Shown here piece after piece: positions 13,178-22,536 of a stretch of DNA of 25,728 nt. The position numbers were made by a program, and so were the translations under genes. The stretch's first letter is position 1. Each line of letters opens with the position of its first letter. Below the pieces are notes generated by a model, which searched no databases, was not told the origin of the DNA, and saw only the letters and a program-made list of their open reading frames with translations. The stretch is from a virus, in the IMG/VR virus record IMGVR_UViG_3300035698_006726, positions 1 through 25,728 of that record; one strand, given 5' to 3'.

Positions 13178-13419
13178 TTAATAAAACCCCTTGGCACTGT
13201 TACTGTAGGCTTTCCTTCTTCAATAACAAAAGATATAAATTCATATTTCTTTTTAAAAGTAAGACTAGTTCCAGCTTTTACCTTCATAGCTGGCAACATA
13301 TCGTCTTTTTCTTGTCCAATATCGAATATAACAGAGCCAACGCCCTCAACATCAATCGGGTATAAAGAAAGATCCTTGTCAATATCTACCTTATAAACTG
13401 TATCTTTTTTTAGCTTCAT
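13174..13419 (-). CDS. Hypothetical structural-region protein, 81 aa
   Basis: A small, mostly beta-strand protein (alternating hydrophobic and charged residues through DTVYKVDIDKDLSLYPIDVE and later EFISFVIEEGKPTVTVPRGF). It looks like a single beta-sandwich domain and lies among fibre genes, so a small decorative or adaptor role is plausible. AAGGTG lies before ATG 13419. The stop overlaps the next gene's ATG. The family is not recognised. Confidence 0.6.
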   Translation of the reverse strand: MKLKKDTVYKVDIDKDLSLYPIDVEGVGSVIFDIGQEKDDMLPAMKVKAGTSLTFKKKYEFISFVIEEGKPTVTVPRGFIK

Positions 13420-13529
13420 GGATCACCTTTAACTTTTAAACAATCAGTAATGTATTTTTGCTTTTGCACATCATCATTTTTAACTATAGCATCTAAATAA
13501 ATTGTGTCTGTTATTATATCAATTCCCAA
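13416..13529 (-). CDS. Possible 37-aa gene with TTG start
   Basis: This frame fills the otherwise empty 95-base gap between two fibre-region genes. It would read from TTG 13529 as GIDIITDTIYLDAIVKNDDV to a CLKVKGDP end. Its TGA overlaps the next ATG (ATGA), as at most junctions in this operon. No ATG start and no strong ribosome-binding site are present, so the call is weak. It may be coupled to the upstream gene, whose stop it overlaps. Confidence 0.3.
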   Translation of the reverse strand: MGIDIITDTIYLDAIVKNDDVQKQKYITDCLKVKGDP

Positions 13530-13837
13530 CTTAAAGTTTCTTCTTTCCAATCATACTGTTTTGCATCATCAGGATAATCAACAGGAGGTTGCCAATCATG
13601 TTCATCATCTAATGACCAAGAAGGAAAAGGTTGTGGTGAAATGAAGACATCATCTATAGAGTCATATATATCTCCAATCCCAGCAAACTTATTTCTTATT
13701 GTATTATTGTAAGAGGTTTGTTTCCAATTACCTCCAAAGAAATCTTTACACCATTTCTCTATAGTATCTTCATAGTCGTCATTTACAACAACAACTCTAA
13801 CCACTATTCCATCTACTATTTCTGCTGAATGAGCCAT
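13514..13837 (-). CDS. Conserved phage protein of the tail-fibre region (MAH.AEI type), 107 aa
   Basis: The protein begins MAHSAEIVDGIVVRVVVVND and continues with a conserved-looking core: a GGNWKQTSYN segment, an R.(K/N).FAGIGDIYDS segment, PQPFPSWSLDDEH, and PPVDYPDDAKQYDWKEETLSW. This layout is one I know from many marine and cyanobacterial phages, where it is a conserved protein of unknown function near structural genes. A strong AGGAGA lies 5 bases before the ATG. It is presumably a structural or assembly factor for the tail tip. Confidence 0.75.
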   Translation of the reverse strand: MAHSAEIVDGIVVRVVVVNDDYEDTIEKWCKDFFGGNWKQTSYNNTIRNKFAGIGDIYDSIDDVFISPQPFPSWSLDDEHDWQPPVDYPDDAKQYDWKEETLSWELI

Positions 13838-13846
13838 AACTATCTC

Positions 13847-14740
13847 CTATTGAAACTTATATTTAATTATAACAACACCTGAACCGCCATTGCGACCCTC
13901 ACCAACATCAGAAGGCCAACCGCCTCCGCCTCCACCTCCGCCACCTGAGTTTACAGTACCAGCAACAGCAGTCAAAGTTGAGCCATAGTTGTCGCCTTTA
14001 CCTCCGCCACCTGAGCCACCAGTACCACCTATACCTCCAATAGACAATCCAGCTCCACCTCCGCCTCCACCAGCTCTTGTAACACTAGATCCTGTAATAG
14101 ATGAAGCAATACCAGAACCACCAGTACCTCCGTTGGCAACAGAATAATTACCACCTGTTCCACCTTTACCTCCACCGCCTCCGCCAGCATAAGAACCTCC
14201 ACCATTAGCTCCGCTCCCACCAGAATTACCTTGTCCTGATGTGCCAGAACCTGGAGTTAAACTTCCGTACCCAGACTCACCACCACCAGAACCGCCTGTT
14301 ACTCCATTACCATCTGGGGAGTCATGAGCACCACCACCACCGCCACCAGCTGAAGAAATACCATTAAAACTTGAAGCACTACCTGAACCACCTGGAGCAC
14401 AAAGAGAAGTGTTACCTCCTGAGAAGTTAGTAGTTGAACCACCAGCTCCGACAGTCACACCATAGGATTGTTTTGCAACTGACATACCAGAAGCTGTTCT
14501 ATATCCTCCAGCTCCACCGCCTCCGCAACCATACTTATTACCTCCACCAGCCCCACCTGCGATAGTAAGATATTCAACAACAGCATCATCGCCTAGATTA
14601 ATAATTTCAAACGTACCAGATGAAGTAAAAGTGTGAACCTTATAATCGCCACTAGTTGTGATAGAACCACCTGTTGCTTCTGTGAAAGTTTCAAAAGTAT
14701 TAAAAGCATTAACACCAATTTTTGACAACATTAAACTCAT
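13847..14740 (-). CDS. Glycine-rich adhesin/receptor-binding protein, 297 aa
   Basis: An N-terminal segment with YKVHTFTSSGTFEI and VEYLTIAGGAGGG is followed by about 200 residues dominated by Gly, Ser and Asn in runs such as GGGGGG, ending with GSGVVIIKYKFQ. This is the standard layout of phage and bacterial glycine-rich domains that fold as packed polyglycine helices, as in the gp38-type adhesins of T-even phages. It probably contacts the host receptor or caps a fibre. I chose ATG 14740 (ATGA overlap with the previous stop) over an earlier ATG at 14797, which lies inside the upstream gene. The Gly-codon repeats make this region prone to recombination. Confidence 0.85.
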   Translation of the reverse strand: MSLMLSKIGVNAFNTFETFTEATGGSITTSGDYKVHTFTSSGTFEIINLGDDAVVEYLTIAGGAGGGNKYGCGGGGAGGYRTASGMSVAKQSYGVTVGAGGSTTNFSGGNTSLCAPGGSGSASSFNGISSAGGGGGGAHDSPDGNGVTGGSGGGESGYGSLTPGSGTSGQGNSGGSGANGGGSYAGGGGGGKGGTGGNYSVANGGTGGSGIASSITGSSVTRAGGGGGGAGLSIGGIGGTGGSGGGGKGDNYGSTLTAVAGTVNSGGGGGGGGGWPSDVGEGRNGGSGVVIIKYKFQ

Positions 14741-15843
14741 GTAGTTAAATCTCCACCAACAGCCCATGTATCGGTTGCTGTTTTTGTGATTGACCACATA
14801 GCTTTATTTCCACCAGAAACAAGACCGTTTCTATTGTTAAAAGTTACATCAGCCCCAGACATTGTAACTAATCCAACCCCTAATTGTTGAAACAGTATTG
14901 AAGTTCCAACTGGATAAGTGACACTTGCATTAGTGGGTATTGTTAAAGTAATTGCCGATCCATTGTTTAAAGTAACTAATTTATTACTATCTGTAAGGAT
15001 TGTTGTATAAGTTGTTCCTGTTTGTTCGTTTATTGTTATCTCTGTAGATGAAAAACCTAAATCATCAAGTCCAACTTTTCTTTCATCTGACTCACTATCA
15101 TCATAAATAACAAGCAAATCATTTGCACTGTCAACAGCAGATATAGTTGAGTATTCATTTATAAAACCATCTTTTAATTCATCTGCACCAATATTGCTTA
15201 TTGTGTTACTATCTGCATCTATAGTCTTGTTCGTTAATGTGTTTGTTGATGTTTCTGTTAGTCCGAAAGGTTGATTTCCGTCTGGTTGCCCATATTCAAC
15301 AGCACTCAAACCACTATCAACAGCAACGCCACCCTTGACAGTTACAGTTGTTTCTAGTGGGGATATAGAAGAAACAACGCTTTCAACATAAGCAACACCG
15401 CTTGAAGTTTGAGTTAAATAAACAGCCCTGTTGGCAATATATATAGCCGTTTTATCGCCATCAACAACAAAATCTGTGGCGTTTGAATAAACAACAGAAT
15501 CACCTTCAGTTGTCCACCAAGAAGAAGCTGGGGCTGTACTTTTTAAAGTTCCGTCAGTATTTAAAGCAACAGATAATCTTGCATTCAAATTTGATGCTGT
15601 TCCTCTTGCTGTTACAATTTCAGCTGTTATTGTTGTAGGATCTGAAACAGTCCAGCCAGCACTTTTATAAAGATACCAAGTATCTAAATCTGTTCTAAAA
15701 CAAGGTTGTCCGACAACTGGTGTTGCTGGAAAAGATGTTGCTGAAAAATTGCTTTTTAATGTAGCAAAATTTTCATTGAGCCAAGTATACAAACTACTAA
15801 AAGGAGTTGTTCCTGAAACCCATGTGTTAAAATCCGTAGCCAT
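14737..15843 (-). CDS. Tail fibre protein, 368 aa
   Basis: The N-terminus (MATDFNTWVSGTTPFSSLYT) leads into short phage-fibre motifs: QPCFRTDLDTWYLYKSAGW, then TLTNKTIDADSNTISNIG (a very common fibre segment about residues 203-220), and a C-terminal beta module with TLTIPTNASVTYPVGTSILF and MSGADVTFNNRNGL. Such proteins form trimeric fibres attached to the tail hub. AAAGGAG precedes the ATG by about 7 bases. It follows the J-like hub directly and precedes the glycine-rich adhesin, suggesting a two-part fibre with a separate tip. Confidence 0.85.
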   Translation of the reverse strand: MATDFNTWVSGTTPFSSLYTWLNENFATLKSNFSATSFPATPVVGQPCFRTDLDTWYLYKSAGWTVSDPTTITAEIVTARGTASNLNARLSVALNTDGTLKSTAPASSWWTTEGDSVVYSNATDFVVDGDKTAIYIANRAVYLTQTSSGVAYVESVVSSISPLETTVTVKGGVAVDSGLSAVEYGQPDGNQPFGLTETSTNTLTNKTIDADSNTISNIGADELKDGFINEYSTISAVDSANDLLVIYDDSESDERKVGLDDLGFSSTEITINEQTGTTYTTILTDSNKLVTLNNGSAITLTIPTNASVTYPVGTSILFQQLGVGLVTMSGADVTFNNRNGLVSGGNKAMWSITKTATDTWAVGGDLTT

Positions 15844-15844
15844 T

Positions 15845-18800
15845 CTAGACTCCTTTTACTTCTAAATTAACGGTTGCATTAACGCCTGTACCGCTTTCGT
15901 TGAAAACATAAACTATAAATTGTGTCGATTGTATACCTACTGTTGCATAATAAGAGTTATTCCCAAGCACTGTTGGAGAAACGCTATATTCAAGAATATA
16001 TGAAAAGTCGATTGCTGACAAGGTAAACGTCGTACCTGTATTTGCAATGGATTCATTATATAAAGTTTTTTCTTGCGCTTTTGTATCAATAGATAAAGGC
16101 AAACTTGAGAACTCAAATTGAGTAACAGGTATATCAATCAACGTTTCCCACTTAAAAGCAACATAACGAGCTGAAAAATCAGCAACACCAACCCATAACT
16201 GCCATGAACCAACAGGGCTTGGAATTTCTGAATGCCTGAAATATGGTCTGTAGGTTGATTCACTTGTAATTTTTAAATCAGTATCGTTCGGATATGTTAG
16301 ATCTGTTCTTGTTGCAATAGAAACATCCGTAATCATTGTTGTATCTATATTTGTTGAATAGGTCGCATCCATTCTTATTCCAAGAATATCAACAACACTT
16401 CCAAGGTCAAATTCTTCTGTTATATAACGACCTTCTTCACTATCGCCCTTATAGTCTGTTATATAATCATCTGTATCTGTAAGACTTCCAAGTTCTGTAT
16501 CTGTAAGGCTTGGAATCCATTTTAAAACAATAGGTGATCCTATAGGCAAAAGATTAAAGACTTCTTGAGCATCAATAATATAAGTAGGAATTTCATCACG
16601 ACTAACAACAAAATTTAAAAGACTTGTTATGTCAACAGTAATTGTTGAAACAGCTTCAGTTTCAGAATATTGAAGTTGATTATTAACGGCTTTAATCATA
16701 AAGCGATATGTTCCGTCAGCTGGTGGATTCCATGAAGCCTCGTTTTCTTGAACACGATTGACAACAATCTGTCCTGAATCCCATTCAACGCCCCTTCTTA
16801 TTTCATAACCACGCCCTTCGATGTTTCCGATATGATCCCATCTAAAAGCAATCTTTTCCCCTTGTTGCCATGCTTGGAAGTTTTCAATATCTGCTGGTAA
16901 AATATCACTACCTAGCAATGTAATGTTTTTGTTAACACCATCGTCAGGAGTTTCTCTAGAAACAACAGCAACAACATAAGTTTGATTTTTTGAAAAATCG
17001 CCAGAAATTAAAGTTTTTGGCTCATAAACACGACCGTTTTCAATCCATACGTCAGCATCTAATTTTTTATAGTAAACATCCCAGAATAAAGCTTGTCCAA
17101 GCCATGAACCAGAAATTAACGACGTTCCTGATCCGTCGGCTGATTTGTTCCAAACTTCTTTAAGTTGTAAATCTTTTACAGAAACAAGAGCTGATTCTGT
17201 ATAAATAGGAACTTGAGCTGTATCAAAATAAACTTCTGGTTGGTATTCAAGAGCGGTAACTTTTCTTAATTGATCAGATTGTCTTGTTATATTCGTTATG
17301 CGCATTGCTTTTGTCTCGCTATCAATAACACCGAATGAATACATATTGTATTTTTCCATGTCTTTTGTCAGAGCTGTAAGCAATGTTATAGTGTTCGTTG
17401 TATTTTCAGTATTAAGAGCTTCAACAGTTTCTCGTTCATCAAGATTGTTTTTAAATGTGAAGTGATAACGAACGCCAGCCGTCATTGTTACTTCACGATC
17501 TATTTCAATATGTGTCGTGTCAATAGCTTGAACGATACGACCACCAAAACCATATTGAGGAACGTCATGTTGAACATCTACAACGTCGCCTATAATACAA
17601 GCCAGACTATCTATATCAGCCATCCAAGAGCTTGTTAATGTTAGATAGCGATTATTATTCAAAAGTCTTTTACCATGCCGTATAGCGTTTGTACGACTAA
17701 CTTGACCAACAAGATTAACAGATATTTTTTTTACTTCTGTTTCTGTCGTATCAAAATTGTGTTGATAAACTTCAAGAGGTGTTCTTGCATAATCAAGCTC
17801 TTTGTCGTAATAAAACACTTCCGCAACATTCGCTCTCTGTGATTGCGGTAAGTATGATTCTTCATATGAATTATAAAGAATATTTCCAACAGTAAAGAGG
17901 AATCTTTGAACCGCTTCATCTGGTTTATCAACTATAGGTAAAAACTTATTACCAGCCTGAAGAACATTTGCAAAACCTAAAGCACCAACAGTGTTAAGAG
18001 CTTGTCTTATGTTGCTTGCGCTGTCAAAATATATATTACATTGATAACCTTCATCGTCGCAATAATCAGCCCATTCTTGGAAATAACTATCTACAAGACG
18101 ACCAGCACCGATTCCCCCAGCATATTGAGTATTACTTAATAAATCAGCTGAAACCCAGCTAGGATTGTTTGCAGAATTACCATCTAAAAAAGTGTTTCTA
18201 CTAGCCAAACAAGTAACTTTAGGTAAACCGCCAGAAAGTTGATTTGTTGCAAGAGCTTTAACAGCTAAAATTGCAGTGTTAGGATATGAGAAATTATCGC
18301 CAGTAACAATTTCTTGAAAATATTCAAAAAATGTTGTGTTATATTGACCGACAACAGGCAACTCAGAAAAAGAAACTTCTATTTCATATTGATCAGGAGG
18401 TAAACCGCTTGCAAGATTGATAACGTGTCTTTTTACAGACTTTGTTGAGTATGAAATTGTATGTATTTGCTCAGTCCATGTGCCACCAGAAGCAAGCCTA
18501 TAACGCACCTTAACATTGACAACAGATGCATCAATAGATCCGTTAAAGTTTGCTTGAAACATACCTATAGGAAATTGCAAGCCAACAACAAGACCTGAAA
18601 CAGAATTTCCTTCTGTCTGGCGTGTTATTGTTGCGCCAAAAATAATCTCAGCATTTACGCCAACGTCAGATCTAACATCTGCAAAACCACTAACAGCCGT
18701 TTGATCATTCGTTCCAAGTCTTGTTGAAAGCGTAACATCTTTGTATAACGCTGAATCTTGATTATTAATTTCTATATCAGAAACACTGTCAATTTCATGT

Positions 18801-19438
18801 CCAGCAATAGCATATAAAATATTAAGATATTGATTGTCGCCAGATAAAGAAATGAATTTTGATATTATAGGCGGTGTAATTCTTGTTGTTCCGTATAAAA
18901 CAGGTAATATGCCACCTTCAACGGTAGGGTTGCTTTGTGAATCCCAGCCGTAAGTTGGGCTGTCTTTGAAAGCATCCATGCCGAATTTTGGAAAATCAAA
19001 CTTTGGAAGGTTAGAAGGGAAAATTGCATTAACTAACATACCGCCAGCAACCATCAAGCCAGCTGATAGGAAAGCACCACCCATAGTCAAACCACCTGTT
19101 TCAGTAAGTAGACTTGGAAACATTGCACCGACGGCATAAGGCGCAAGAACTACAACGGCAATCATAGCAACCATTGATATAATGTTTTTACCACCATCAC
19201 CACCACCTCCATCATGAGGTGTTAGGCAAAATGAAACGCTATCAAAAACAGTTAAACTTCTGCTTAAATCTTTCGTTATGTTGCCATTTATAGCAACAGT
19301 TAGATCAAAGCCATGGTTTTCTTTTAGATGAAGATGTTCATTAATAGCATTCTGAATTGTTATAGATTTTGATACGTCAATAATTTCTCTTGAAGCTATA
19401 GGATCAAAAGGATTTTTTATAAATACTAACCTTGCCAT
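15845..19438 (-). CDS. Tail tip/central hub protein (gpJ-like) with fused gpI-like N-terminus
   Basis: This is the largest gene (1197 aa from ATG 19438; a longer frame from 19468 overlaps the upstream gene). Residues about 1-75 form a small beta-grasp-like domain ending in a Gly-rich linker. Two hydrophobic segments follow (about 87-103 and 118-140), as in lambda gpI-type tail assembly proteins. After that comes the J-like hub, beginning near NPTVEGGILPVLYGTTRITP, with the LNILYAIAGHEIDSVSDIEI region typical of gpJ. A fibronectin-III-like segment lies around 840-940. The C-terminal part should hold receptor-contacting or fibre-attachment domains. It closes the tail tube and triggers DNA release on contact. 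The order after K- and L-like genes supports the call. Confidence 0.88.
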   Translation of the reverse strand: MARLVFIKNPFDPIASREIIDVSKSITIQNAINEHLHLKENHGFDLTVAINGNITKDLSRSLTVFDSVSFCLTPHDGGGGDGGKNIISMVAMIAVVVLAPYAVGAMFPSLLTETGGLTMGGAFLSAGLMVAGGMLVNAIFPSNLPKFDFPKFGMDAFKDSPTYGWDSQSNPTVEGGILPVLYGTTRITPPIISKFISLSGDNQYLNILYAIAGHEIDSVSDIEINNQDSALYKDVTLSTRLGTNDQTAVSGFADVRSDVGVNAEIIFGATITRQTEGNSVSGLVVGLQFPIGMFQANFNGSIDASVVNVKVRYRLASGGTWTEQIHTISYSTKSVKRHVINLASGLPPDQYEIEVSFSELPVVGQYNTTFFEYFQEIVTGDNFSYPNTAILAVKALATNQLSGGLPKVTCLASRNTFLDGNSANNPSWVSADLLSNTQYAGGIGAGRLVDSYFQEWADYCDDEGYQCNIYFDSASNIRQALNTVGALGFANVLQAGNKFLPIVDKPDEAVQRFLFTVGNILYNSYEESYLPQSQRANVAEVFYYDKELDYARTPLEVYQHNFDTTETEVKKISVNLVGQVSRTNAIRHGKRLLNNNRYLTLTSSWMADIDSLACIIGDVVDVQHDVPQYGFGGRIVQAIDTTHIEIDREVTMTAGVRYHFTFKNNLDERETVEALNTENTTNTITLLTALTKDMEKYNMYSFGVIDSETKAMRITNITRQSDQLRKVTALEYQPEVYFDTAQVPIYTESALVSVKDLQLKEVWNKSADGSGTSLISGSWLGQALFWDVYYKKLDADVWIENGRVYEPKTLISGDFSKNQTYVVAVVSRETPDDGVNKNITLLGSDILPADIENFQAWQQGEKIAFRWDHIGNIEGRGYEIRRGVEWDSGQIVVNRVQENEASWNPPADGTYRFMIKAVNNQLQYSETEAVSTITVDITSLLNFVVSRDEIPTYIIDAQEVFNLLPIGSPIVLKWIPSLTDTELGSLTDTDDYITDYKGDSEEGRYITEEFDLGSVVDILGIRMDATYSTNIDTTMITDVSIATRTDLTYPNDTDLKITSESTYRPYFRHSEIPSPVGSWQLWVGVADFSARYVAFKWETLIDIPVTQFEFSSLPLSIDTKAQEKTLYNESIANTGTTFTLSAIDFSYILEYSVSPTVLGNNSYYATVGIQSTQFIVYVFNESGTGVNATVNLEVKGV

Positions 19439-19809
19439 TTCCAGAATCCACTTACTTTTTTTGACCAATAAGGACTATCAAGTCTTTCAATAATGCTACC
19501 TGTTTTTGTTCTAGTATGCAAGAACTTGTATTTGCTCAAGCATACGCCAAAATGTTGCGTAACCTTTGGAAACTTTGGGTTTATAGCAAAACTTACAGCA
19601 AGTCCTTCATCTGGTTTTTCGCATTTTTCCCATTGATTAATGACAGAATCAAAGTTGACAGCAATCTTTTCAATCTCAAAAGCAAGAATTTTATAATCAG
19701 GTATGTCATGCCCGAATTTCTTCATGGCAAGAACAAATAAACCCCAGCAATCAAGACCTTTCAAATCACGACCACCATTGACAAAAGGTATTCCTAGAAG
19801 GTTATTCAT
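19426..19809 (-). CDS. Tail-tip NlpC/P60-type peptidase (gpK-like)
   Basis: The 127-aa protein carries the NlpC/P60 catalytic Cys in GLDCWGLF (Cys 21) and His in TQHFGVCL (about 86), with a possible third residue at the later FLHTRT His. In lambda-type phages gpK combines a Mov34-like and an NlpC domain; here only the NlpC part is present. It would cleave peptide cross-links locally so the tail can pass the cell wall. I chose ATG 19809, since the codons before it lie in the L gene. Its end overlaps the J-like start. Confidence 0.85.
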   Translation of the reverse strand: MNNLLGIPFVNGGRDLKGLDCWGLFVLAMKKFGHDIPDYKILAFEIEKIAVNFDSVINQWEKCEKPDEGLAVSFAINPKFPKVTQHFGVCLSKYKFLHTRTKTGSIIERLDSPYWSKKVSGFWKWQG

Positions 19810-20440
19810 TTGCAAGGCGTAATCCCCCAGAACCAACACCAGCAAAGCCACCAAATCGGCTTGAATTGCTTAATTCTCGGCATCTTGTCAGAGTCTTATT
19901 ACAATTGGTCATGCTTCCCGTATAACCACATTGTGAAGATTTGAAGATAAAACGGCATTGGTTTTTTAATATCCTGTTTAGTGGAAAACGTCTTAAAAAT
20001 GGGTTACTTGCGCCTAATTGAAATATAGCCCATTCAGCGTTTGTTTTAGGTTGTTCAAGATTAAACTCGTACTCAGCTTCTGGCGTATCATCTGCAAGGT
20101 TCAAACTGTTTAATACATAAAGATTTATTGTTATAGCTTGATAACCGTTTGTTTTGCAGTACAGATCATAATCTTGAAGATATTTTTCAAAGACTCTGTT
20201 GACGTTTGAAACTTTTAAATTAAGCCTTGGCACTTCTCCAATTTTCTCGATAATCTCGTCAATTTGAACTGGGAAAGGTTGCCACGTTGAACCCTTCCAA
20301 GTGATATTCTCGTCAGCATCATGGATCTTAACAGTTTCAGTTAATGAAGGAATTGTTATTTCTATTGCTGTAAAGAAAACAGATGTTGTTGCAATCTTAT
20401 TTTTCTCTTGCATTGCGATTGTTGAAATTGTAGCTGGCAT
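19802..20440 (-). CDS. Minor tail protein L-like, four-cysteine C-terminal domain
   Basis: The 212-aa protein has a beta-rich N-terminal domain (about 20-150) and a C-terminal domain with Cys 162, 171, 180 and 187 (in KNQCRFIFKSSQCGYTG and NCNKTLTRCRELSNS), ending FGGFAGVG. Lambda gpL binds an iron-sulfur cluster through four C-terminal cysteines, with 9 and 7 residues within the pairs as here. The spacing between the pairs is shorter in this protein. Cluster binding is inference. It lies between M- and K-like genes, as in lambda. Its end overlaps the next start. Confidence 0.85.
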   Translation of the reverse strand: MPATISTIAMQEKNKIATTSVFFTAIEITIPSLTETVKIHDADENITWKGSTWQPFPVQIDEIIEKIGEVPRLNLKVSNVNRVFEKYLQDYDLYCKTNGYQAITINLYVLNSLNLADDTPEAEYEFNLEQPKTNAEWAIFQLGASNPFLRRFPLNRILKNQCRFIFKSSQCGYTGSMTNCNKTLTRCRELSNSSRFGGFAGVGSGGLRLANE

Positions 20441-20443
20441 TTT

Positions 20444-20782
20444 TTAAACCTCATCTATTGAAACTTGACAAGAACGCCCCTCAAAATGAGGGATGTTATC
20501 TGTTATTTCATCACCAATAAAACGAACATCATAAACAACAGATGTTACAGGATGAATCCAGTTAAAATTACTACCTTGATTAGCTTCAAAGAAGGTTATA
20601 AGCGTTTGATAATCTATTTCTGGTAAACTATCCCATTGAAGATTCCATGCACCCCGAGAGCGTAAAGATCGCCCTCTTGATATAACGTAATTTGCTTCTG
20701 TTTCATTACGGACTTGTTTTTTAATCACATGTCCTTCAAGACCGTTATATTTTGGTTTTTGAATTGTTGGAAAATCTGTCAT
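20444..20782 (-). CDS. Minor tail protein M-like
   Basis: The 112-aa protein fits the gpM-type minor tail family in length and position (just after the tape measure, before L). Visible features are the central LQWDSLPEIDYQTLITFFEA helix, the NFNWIHP turn and YDVRFIGDEI strand, and a beta-rich C-terminus. It is a tail-tip component needed to start tube assembly. The start overlaps the tape-measure stop (TAATG). Confidence 0.8.
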   Translation of the reverse strand: MTDFPTIQKPKYNGLEGHVIKKQVRNETEANYVISRGRSLRSRGAWNLQWDSLPEIDYQTLITFFEANQGSNFNWIHPVTSVVYDVRFIGDEITDNIPHFEGRSCQVSIDEV

Positions 20783-22536
20783 TATGCACCACCGATCACT
20801 TCACGCAATCCACCTTTATTATTTTGAATTGCATCTAAAACTATATTTATAACCATATCGCCAGCGCCAGAATTGCTTGCTGTTGAACTTGTTGCTTTAA
20901 CATCTTGACCGCTTTCGTTGCTGATATTTACTTGAACAGAACCACCACCACCGCCACCGCCTGAAACTGGCGATATTCTTTCAATTCCATTTTCAGCAAA
21001 GATATAAGGCGAACCAGATCTTGTTCCCCTACCCATGACAGGCTCAGTTATTAAACCACCATTTGCATGAGGTCTTACAGGAGGCAATGGAACACTAGCA
21101 CCGCTTGCAGTTGTTCCCATTGGTGTTGAAGATTGACCAGACATATTTTCAGGCATGAAGCTACCAGCAAAACCAGTTACAGCTTGCAAAATAGGTTGTG
21201 CTATAGTTGCTTGAATAATCATCTTAGTTAACATCTTGCCGAATGATTCAAGAACGTTTCCAAAGGATCGATCAGCGCTCCAAACCATATCGTTTAAAGT
21301 TCCTGAAAAAGAATCATCAAAATTCTGTATTCCTTCAAGAATTTTATTACTCATTGATTCAGAACCATCTTCAACATGATTAAAAAATTTATCTATATCT
21401 TCAGTTGCTTTTGCTGTTGGAAGTTCTATGTCACCAGTTTTCATATTTGTTTTTAATTTATTTGCATCTGCAACCATTTTTTCTGTTGTTGCGGTCCAGG
21501 TATCACTCACATCTTTATTGAGTTGTTCGTTTGTTTCTCCTATTTCAGCAAACTCTTCTTTTATTATATCAACAGCCATAGAAAACTCGCCACGACCAAT
21601 TGCAACCATAGCACCAGAAAAAGATTCAACAGAAGTTAAAGCCTCGTCAATAGTTGCTTTAACAGCATGAAAAACAGTTAATATTGAATTTAAAGCTATT
21701 CCAGCAACCTCACTAGCTGCTTTCATTCTTTCTAAAGAATCACCACCTTGAATCATACTCTCAGTAAAAACATTAATTGAAGGAACTAAATCATTTGCCA
21801 GAATGTTTTTAAATGCTGTTCCTGATTCAATCACTCTAAAAATATTATCGTTTAGAATTTCAGCACCTTTTGACAAATCAGTATCTAAAACAATCCCAAG
21901 ATTCTTTGCATCTTCTGCTGTAGCTTCAAGACCTTTACGCCCCTCATTAAGCATAGGAATCATTGTTGAACCACCACGACCAAATAAAACCATGGAAACG
22001 GCTGTTTTTCCAGCGCCATCTCTCATTTTAGAAAAAGCGTCAGCAATATCAAGCATGACCTCTTGGCTATTTCTTAAGCTTCCGTCTTGTTCTCTGACAG
22101 TAATACCCATAGATTCAAAAGCTCTTGATTGCTCACTAATTCCTTTTGATGCTTGGAACATACTTCTTGAAAGCATTTGAACCGCAAGTACTGAAGTTTC
22201 AAAGTTCGCACCAGCCAACTCGGCTTGATAAGACAAGACAGATAAATCTTCAGTTGTTATGCCTAGTTGTTGAGATTTTTTCGCAAGCATGTCATTAACT
22301 TGAGTAAGCCCTCTAACCATACCAACAAGAATTTTACCAGTGAAATAAACACCCATAACTTTGCCAACAGCAAGGTAAGCTGATTGAAGTCTATTCAATG
22401 AGTTTTCTTGTTTGTTAACAGCACCAGAGGCTTTTGTAAAAGACTTAGTGACCTTATCAGCTGATTGAGTTGCTTTGTTCGCACCAGATACGGCTTTGTT
22501 TGCGTTAATTCCTATTTGTAAATTATAGTCAGACAT
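20782..22536 (-). CDS. Tail tape measure protein, 584 aa
   Basis: The N-terminal part is helical and alanine-rich (INANKAVSGANKATQSADKV), followed by the conserved-looking LGITTEDLSVLSYQAELAGA and SMVLFGRGGSTMIPMLNEG stretch common in phage tape measures. The C-terminal section (about 420-584) has the IMIQATIAQPILQAV-type hydrophobic helix and a Gly-rich HANGGLI...PYIFAENGIE segment of lambda-H-like proteins. It sets tail length and is ejected on infection. At about 0.15 nm per residue it predicts a tail near 90 nm. The start overlaps the T-frame end (ATGTCTGA). Confidence 0.92.
   Translation of the reverse strand: MSDYNLQIGINANKAVSGANKATQSADKVTKSFTKASGAVNKQENSLNRLQSAYLAVGKVMGVYFTGKILVGMVRGLTQVNDMLAKKSQQLGITTEDLSVLSYQAELAGANFETSVLAVQMLSRSMFQASKGISEQSRAFESMGITVREQDGSLRNSQEVMLDIADAFSKMRDGAGKTAVSMVLFGRGGSTMIPMLNEGRKGLEATAEDAKNLGIVLDTDLSKGAEILNDNIFRVIESGTAFKNILANDLVPSINVFTESMIQGGDSLERMKAASEVAGIALNSILTVFHAVKATIDEALTSVESFSGAMVAIGRGEFSMAVDIIKEEFAEIGETNEQLNKDVSDTWTATTEKMVADANKLKTNMKTGDIELPTAKATEDIDKFFNHVEDGSESMSNKILEGIQNFDDSFSGTLNDMVWSADRSFGNVLESFGKMLTKMIIQATIAQPILQAVTGFAGSFMPENMSGQSSTPMGTTASGASVPLPPVRPHANGGLITEPVMGRGTRSGSPYIFAENGIERISPVSGGGGGGGSVQVNISNESGQDVKATSSTASNSGAGDMVINIVLDAIQNNKGGLREVIGGA

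Noticed and set aside
14029-14220. Open frame of 63 codons in another frame of the glycine-rich gene
   Set aside because: It is Val/Leu/Glu-rich only because it reads the GGN-rich repeat out of frame, and it has no ribosome-binding site.
21803-22180. Plus-strand frame of 125 codons inside the tape measure gene
   Set aside because: It is antisense to an unmistakable tape-measure protein and shows no coding features of its own.
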